Below are positions 60,334 to 64,000 of a DNA stretch of 64,000 nucleotides, piece by piece. The position numbers and the translations under genes are program-made. The first letter of the stretch is position 1. The number at the start of each line of letters is the position of its first letter. The DNA comes from Dehalobacter restrictus DSM 9455 (GTDB lineage: Bacteria > Bacillota > Desulfitobacteriia > Desulfitobacteriales > Syntrophobotulaceae), in contig NZ_CP007033.1 of the NCBI RefSeq assembly GCF_000512895.1, positions 712,001 to 776,000 on the forward strand. The letters run 5' to 3'. The notes below the pieces were generated by a model. That model was not told where the DNA came from. It searched no databases and worked only from the letters and a program-made list of their open reading frames with translations.

Positions 60334-60360
60334 GCACCGAAATCTCGGTGCTTTTTCTTC
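60334..60360 (+). terminator. Terminator of the short MerR-driven transcript
   Basis: GCACCGA (60334-60340) pairs with TCGGTGC (60345-60351), loop AATC, followed by TTTTTCTTC. Confidence 0.85.
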
Positions 60361-60416
60361 ATGATGATGTAACGGACTGTTCATTTTTTGGATATATGTT
60401 CGGAGGAGGTGAATGG

Positions 60417-60899
60417 ATGCAGGAGTTCGAGCAACTATATAAGGAGTATGCACGCCAGGTTTATAAATACTTATTGAGTCTTTGCCACGAAGAACAAATC
60501 GCAGAAGAGCTGATGCAGGAGACTTTTTACCGTGCCCTTAAATCGCTGAAAAGTTATGATGGGACCTGTAAAATCTATGTCTGGCTTTGTCAGATTGCCA
60601 AACATATTTGGTATCAGACGCTGGCCGGGAATAAAAGAACACAAACGACAGAGCTCTCCCCGGAAATTCCTTCGGCAGATCATTCTGTGGAAGATCATAT
60701 CGTACTGCGTGACGGGAAAATGAGCTTATTTAAAGAATTGCATCTGTTGGCTGAACCAATGCGGGAAGTGATGTACCTGAGACTCACAGGAGAATTCAGT
60801 TTTCGCGAGATTGGGGAGATTCTGAGCAGAGATGAGACCTGGGCCAGGGTAACTTTCTATAGGGGGAAACAAAAAATGATGAAGGGGAGAGTTCAATGA
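60417..60899 (+). CDS. ECF-type sigma factor
   Basis: The 160-residue protein has region 2 with LYKEYARQVYKYLLSLCHEE and AEELMQETFYRALKSL, and region 4 with GEFSFREIGEILSRDETWAR. ATG 60417 follows GGAGGAGGTG; the frame reads back to the terminator region at 60348, which cannot be coding. It overlaps the anti-sigma gene by four bases (ATGA). It should control an envelope-stress set, including its own operon. Confidence 0.87.
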   Translation: MQEFEQLYKEYARQVYKYLLSLCHEEQIAEELMQETFYRALKSLKSYDGTCKIYVWLCQIAKHIWYQTLAGNKRTQTTELSPEIPSADHSVEDHIVLRDGKMSLFKELHLLAEPMREVMYLRLTGEFSFREIGEILSRDETWARVTFYRGKQKMMKGRVQ

Positions 60900-61507
60900 A
60901 GTGTGATATAATCAAGGACCTATTACCATCTCATATTGAAGGTCTTACCAGTGAAGCCAGTAATAAAGAAATACAAGAACATCTGGCTGGTTGTGAAGAC
61001 TGCCGGACTTTCTATCAGGAGATGACGGATGAAATCAAGGAAGAGGTGCCGGTAACGGAGGTCAGGGAACTTGACTATCTGAAGAAGGTACGGAAGGGTT
61101 ATATCCGAAAGGCAGCCATTACAGTAGGGGCCGTAGCCGTCATCCTCCTTATTTTTGTAAGTCTTTTTGCTGTTGGATTTCCCGTATCCTCTGAAGATAT
61201 GGAGTTGACGCATGAGATCAAAGACAATTATTTGAAAATCAACTTTCAGCTGAAAAACGGACACGACTTAATCCGGCATTCGACCGAACCTGAGTTTATC
61301 TTTGGTGATAACCGTCAGGTCATCGGGATTGAACAGCATTACAAATTTGCCTGGGTATTCCATAATCCATTCGATGATGTAGGCTCCAGTTTTTCTTTAG
61401 GAACCGTAGTGCCGGACCCGGACACAATAGACAACTCTACGAATACGATCGTGATCGAATTTGCGGATAAAACCGTTAAGTTTGTGAACGGTAAATTGGT
61501 GGAATAG
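60896..61507 (+). CDS. Zinc-finger anti-sigma factor
   Basis: The 203-residue protein has MKCDIIKDLLPSHIEGLTS and the zinc motif EHLAGCEDCRTF at the N-terminus, one transmembrane helix (ITVGAVAVILLIFVSLFAVG) and an outer domain of about 95 residues ending FADKTVKFVNGKLVE. It overlaps the sigma gene. It probably holds the sigma factor at the membrane until an envelope signal arrives. Confidence 0.85.
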   Translation: MKCDIIKDLLPSHIEGLTSEASNKEIQEHLAGCEDCRTFYQEMTDEIKEEVPVTEVRELDYLKKVRKGYIRKAAITVGAVAVILLIFVSLFAVGFPVSSEDMELTHEIKDNYLKINFQLKNGHDLIRHSTEPEFIFGDNRQVIGIEQHYKFAWVFHNPFDDVGSSFSLGTVVPDPDTIDNSTNTIVIEFADKTVKFVNGKLVE

Positions 61508-61525
61508 CAGTTAGATTGATCCTTT

Positions 61526-62236
61526 TTAACATTCCTTCCACTTACTCATAATAAATAAATTAGGGCATAAATGCTCTTTGCGAATAATGTAAGTCTTACC
61601 TTTTCTATCAATGAATCCTTCATCAACAAGTTCGCTAATTAATTGACAGGCTACCGGCCGGGAAATTCCAATCAAATCTGCAATTTCTTGCTGAGTTAAT
61701 TTTATATTGATTCTGATTCCGCCTTCAATTTCTACACCATGATCTTGGCCTAAAGATAAAAAAGTGCTTTTTAATTTTTCTTTGGCAGGCATAATCTTAT
61801 TACCCAATATATTTTGATTTAAATTAGCTAAATAATTGCTCATTTCAGATAATGTAGTTTGCATTAAAGTGGGTTCATCCATCAAAAGTCTTTCAAAATT
61901 GGCCCGATCTATACAACATATTCTAGATTCTATTACAGCAACACAAGAAGTATAATTATAAACATTTTGCTGGAAGAAAGTATCGTATCCGACGACTTCG
62001 CCTGGAGATACATAATCAAGAATGGTTTCTGTACCGCACTCATTTACTCTAAAAAGTTTCAAGACGCCATACAACAATATACGAATGGTATCAGCCGCCT
62101 CATCCTGTTTAAAAATATATTCGTTAACTTTGTATAATCTCTGGCTGGCAAAAGAGCACATCTTGCCACGTATTCTTTGGTCCAGAGAGGAAAAAGTCGG
62201 TATACTTTTTAGGCAAAAATGAACGTTACTATTCAT
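61526..62236 (-). CDS. Crp/Fnr family transcriptional regulator
   Basis: The 236-residue protein has an N-terminal cyclic-nucleotide-like effector domain (DTIRILLYGVLKLFRVNECG, VVGYDTFFQQN) and a C-terminal helix-turn-helix LTQQEIADLIGISRPVACQLI. No clear Fnr-type N-terminal cysteine cluster is present, so direct [4Fe-4S] oxygen sensing is doubtful; Cys residues in CCIDRANF and elsewhere could still act as redox switches. It lies downstream of a divergent GroEL gene on the same strand. ATG 62236 is used, with GGGTGGG ahead; a GTG at 62245 is in frame. Confidence 0.86.
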   Translation of the reverse strand: MNSNVHFCLKSIPTFSSLDQRIRGKMCSFASQRLYKVNEYIFKQDEAADTIRILLYGVLKLFRVNECGTETILDYVSPGEVVGYDTFFQQNVYNYTSCVAVIESRICCIDRANFERLLMDEPTLMQTTLSEMSNYLANLNQNILGNKIMPAKEKLKSTFLSLGQDHGVEIEGGIRINIKLTQQEIADLIGISRPVACQLISELVDEGFIDRKGKTYIIRKEHLCPNLFIMSKWKEC

Positions 62237-62367
62237 CACATACACCCACCCATTTTAATTTTTAACATATACTTACCCAAACAAAATGTTTTTACAAATC
62301 TTTATCCTCTATTTATTAATCAAGTATATATTTAAATAATTTTTGGATTTGTATGGTCATTTTTATT

Positions 62368-63942
62368 TCAGACCTCATACGTGATTAAACCCTCAGAATT
62401 AATGACCAAAGCTGCAACAGAATAAGCATTTTGCAATGCCTGAATAGTCACTTCTGCTGCGTCAAAAATTCCTTGCTCCACAAGGTCCACATAACAGTCT
62501 GTTAGCGCATCATACCCATATCCTTGAGGTAAAGTCATGATTTCTGAGATAACCTCCAAGGAGTTACGTCCATTATTTTCGGCGAGAATTTTTACTGGTA
62601 GTTTTAAGACTTCGGATACAATCTTGTTTCCTGCCATTTCACCCTTATTAGCACTTTGAACAGTTTCCAAAATTTTTGCTGCTTCCAGTAAAGCAACTCC
62701 GCCTCCGGGTAAAACACCATGCTCGATCCCTGCTCTTGTAGAGTTCAAAGCATCTTCTACTAAATATTGTTTTCTGATCGCTTCTGCTTCTGTAGCCCCC
62801 CCTACTTTAACAGTACAGATCTTTCCATTCAGCCATCCTAATCTCTCCAGAAGCTTACCTTTGGTCCAATCGTCCTCAGCATCCGCAATTCGCGCTTTAA
62901 CTTGTTGGGCTCTTTCCTCTATCTCGGTCTTAGAACCATACCCGCCAATTATGGAAGTGCTTTCTTTTTGGACAATTACTTTTTTAGCGCCGCCCAGATG
63001 TTGGCTGAGTACTTCCTCCAAGGTAATCCCGTTTTCCTCAGAGATTACCATTCCCCCTGTAAGTGTGGCAATATCCTCCAGATAAGCTTTCCGCCTCTCC
63101 CCGTAACCAGGGGATGTAACGGCAGCGATCTCCATGGTTTTATTTATTTTGTTGGACACTAACAACTTCAATAGTTCTATTGAGATGTCCTCGGAAATAA
63201 TAAGCAAGGGCCTTTGACTGGAAACAACACTTTCCAGAACGCTCATGATTTGATAGATATACGTAATCCTCTCATCAACAATCAGAATCAATGGATTCTC
63301 CAACTCTACACAGGCCTTTTCCTGCTTATTGATCATGAGAGGAGAAAGATATCCTTTGGCAAATTTAATGCCATCCACAATATCTAAGATTGTTTCTTGT
63401 TTTTTACCCAGTTCAAACTGGATAATTCCATTCATTCCTACTTTTTGATAGGCCTGGGCAATGATTCTTCCAATTTCCTCCTCACCGGATGAAACGGTCG
63501 CCAGTTGTTGGATTTGTTCTATTGTTTTTACTTCAGTGGCATTTTCTCTAAGCTTGGTTATTACTAAGTCAATTGCCTTACTCATACCCTGTAATATATC
63601 CAAAGAATTCTCGCCGGCTGCAACGTTCTTTATTCCCTCCTGTACAAACCCCTGTGCCAGAATAATCGAAGTAGTCGTTCCGTCTCCAGCCATTTTATTC
63701 GTCTGTCCAGCGGCTTGCTGGAGAATTCTGCAACCAAGATTTTCAAAGGAATCTCGGAGATCGATACGCTCTACGATGGTGACTCCATCGTTTGTAGTCG
63801 TAGGAAAACGGGGCCTTCTTTCTTCAAAAACGACATTATGTCCGTTTGGTCCTAGTGTTGCCTTCACACAATCGGTAACCAGGTTGATCCCACGAACCAA
63901 AGCATTCCTGGCCTTTTCACCTTTTAGAATCATAGACTCCAT
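62368..63942 (-). CDS. groEL: GroEL-type chaperonin, divergent, without GGM tail
   Basis: The 524-residue protein has KATLGPNGHNVVFEE, NDGVTIVERIDLRD, the ATP site AGDGTTTSIILAQ, and GGATEAEAIRKQYLVEDAL then PGGGVALLEA, the usual GroEL landmarks including the catalytic Asp in VEDALNSTRAG. The C-terminus ends LITYEV, with no GGM repeat. No groES lies beside it. The C-terminal third also differs from housekeeping GroEL. It is followed by a Crp/Fnr regulator. Some organohalide-respiring relatives (cpr cluster) encode an extra GroEL-like protein (CprD) and a Crp/Fnr regulator (CprK) close together; that context is suggestive but no dehalogenase is in the window. Confidence 0.88.
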   Translation of the reverse strand: MESMILKGEKARNALVRGINLVTDCVKATLGPNGHNVVFEERRPRFPTTTNDGVTIVERIDLRDSFENLGCRILQQAAGQTNKMAGDGTTTSIILAQGFVQEGIKNVAAGENSLDILQGMSKAIDLVITKLRENATEVKTIEQIQQLATVSSGEEEIGRIIAQAYQKVGMNGIIQFELGKKQETILDIVDGIKFAKGYLSPLMINKQEKACVELENPLILIVDERITYIYQIMSVLESVVSSQRPLLIISEDISIELLKLLVSNKINKTMEIAAVTSPGYGERRKAYLEDIATLTGGMVISEENGITLEEVLSQHLGGAKKVIVQKESTSIIGGYGSKTEIEERAQQVKARIADAEDDWTKGKLLERLGWLNGKICTVKVGGATEAEAIRKQYLVEDALNSTRAGIEHGVLPGGGVALLEAAKILETVQSANKGEMAGNKIVSEVLKLPVKILAENNGRNSLEVISEIMTLPQGYGYDALTDCYVDLVEQGIFDAAEVTIQALQNAYSVAALVINSEGLITYEV

Positions 63943-64000
63943 GCAATTAACCCCTTTTTGCTTTTAATTGTGAATAATTATTTAAAAATTGCTTTTTCTG

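Noticed and set aside
62246-62367. A possible FNR or dehalobox-like half-site (TTGATTAAT) before the Crp/Fnr gene
   Set aside because: The second half-site is missing, so it was not called as an operator.
1-64000. rRNA, tRNA, CRISPR arrays, prophage and intact insertion sequences
   Set aside because: Looked for and not seen; no spaced direct repeats typical of CRISPR, no tRNA-like cloverleaf or transposase gene was recognised by eye.

Overview
The window (about 45% GC by eye) looks like chromosome from an anaerobic, respiring Firmicute of the Desulfitobacterium / Dehalobacter / Desulfosporosinus type. This rests on gene content only: a complete [FeFe]-hydrogenase maturation set (HydE, HydG, HydF with the TM1266-type regulator), a Tat-exported molybdopterin oxidoreductase with a TorD-like chaperone, a corrinoid methyltransferase cluster with a PocR/AraC regulator, DUF1659/DUF2922 small proteins, and a holin-like type I toxin. 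No rRNA, tRNA, CRISPR array, prophage or intact insertion sequence was seen.

Layout. 0-2 kb: end of a BceB-like permease and three minus-strand genes (DUF2922, DUF1659, DUF3102). 2-6.5 kb: hydrogenase maturation operon followed by a decayed aspA start. 6.6-10.5 kb: OmpR/PhoP-like two-component system and an ABC-2 exporter whose upstream regions share 11-bp direct repeats. 10.8-16.7 kb: a MarR regulator and a TorD-DmsA-DmsB-NrfD respiratory operon whose promoters share a palindrome. 17-19 kb: small genes and a frameshifted Fic gene. 19.3-30.5 kb: AraC/GyrI regulator, GntR-ABC operon, an acyltransferase-like membrane protein, a lipoprotein, an ECF sigma/anti-sigma pair and a second ABC exporter. 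30.6-34.3 kb: an unassigned cluster of a radical SAM enzyme, a membrane protein, a cysteine-conserved protein and a GMC oxidoreductase. 34.4-37.2 kb: second GntR-ABC operon. 38-44 kb: C1/methyl-transfer cluster (G3E GTPase, methyltetrahydrofolate methyltransferase, UroD-type methyltransferase, two corrinoid proteins, PocR regulator). 44-49.3 kb: an intact type I toxin-antitoxin locus flanked by two relics, and a tandem pair of ArsA/Get3-like ATPases with a MarR regulator. 49.4-61.5 kb: mixed housekeeping and accessory genes (AlkD, ALDH, Phd-Uma2 fusion, RluA synthase, a broken WYL regulator, CWB2-amidase, ferredoxin-type aldo/keto reductase, ECF sigma/anti-sigma). 61.5-64 kb: a Crp/Fnr regulator and a divergent GroEL without a GGM tail.

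Most noteworthy: (i) three copies of a roughly 110-nt structured element (8.5, 28.4, 28.6 kb) with compensatory changes in its inner hairpin; (ii) the radical SAM/GMC oxidoreductase cluster; (iii) tandem Get3d-like ATPases with an intervening helical protein; (iv) a family of three type I toxin-antitoxin loci at different stages of decay; (v) a MerR-type promoter driving a very short transcript with no gene; (vi) two genes whose only sensible start codon is ATC or ATT. All family assignments come from reading motifs by eye; no database search was run.
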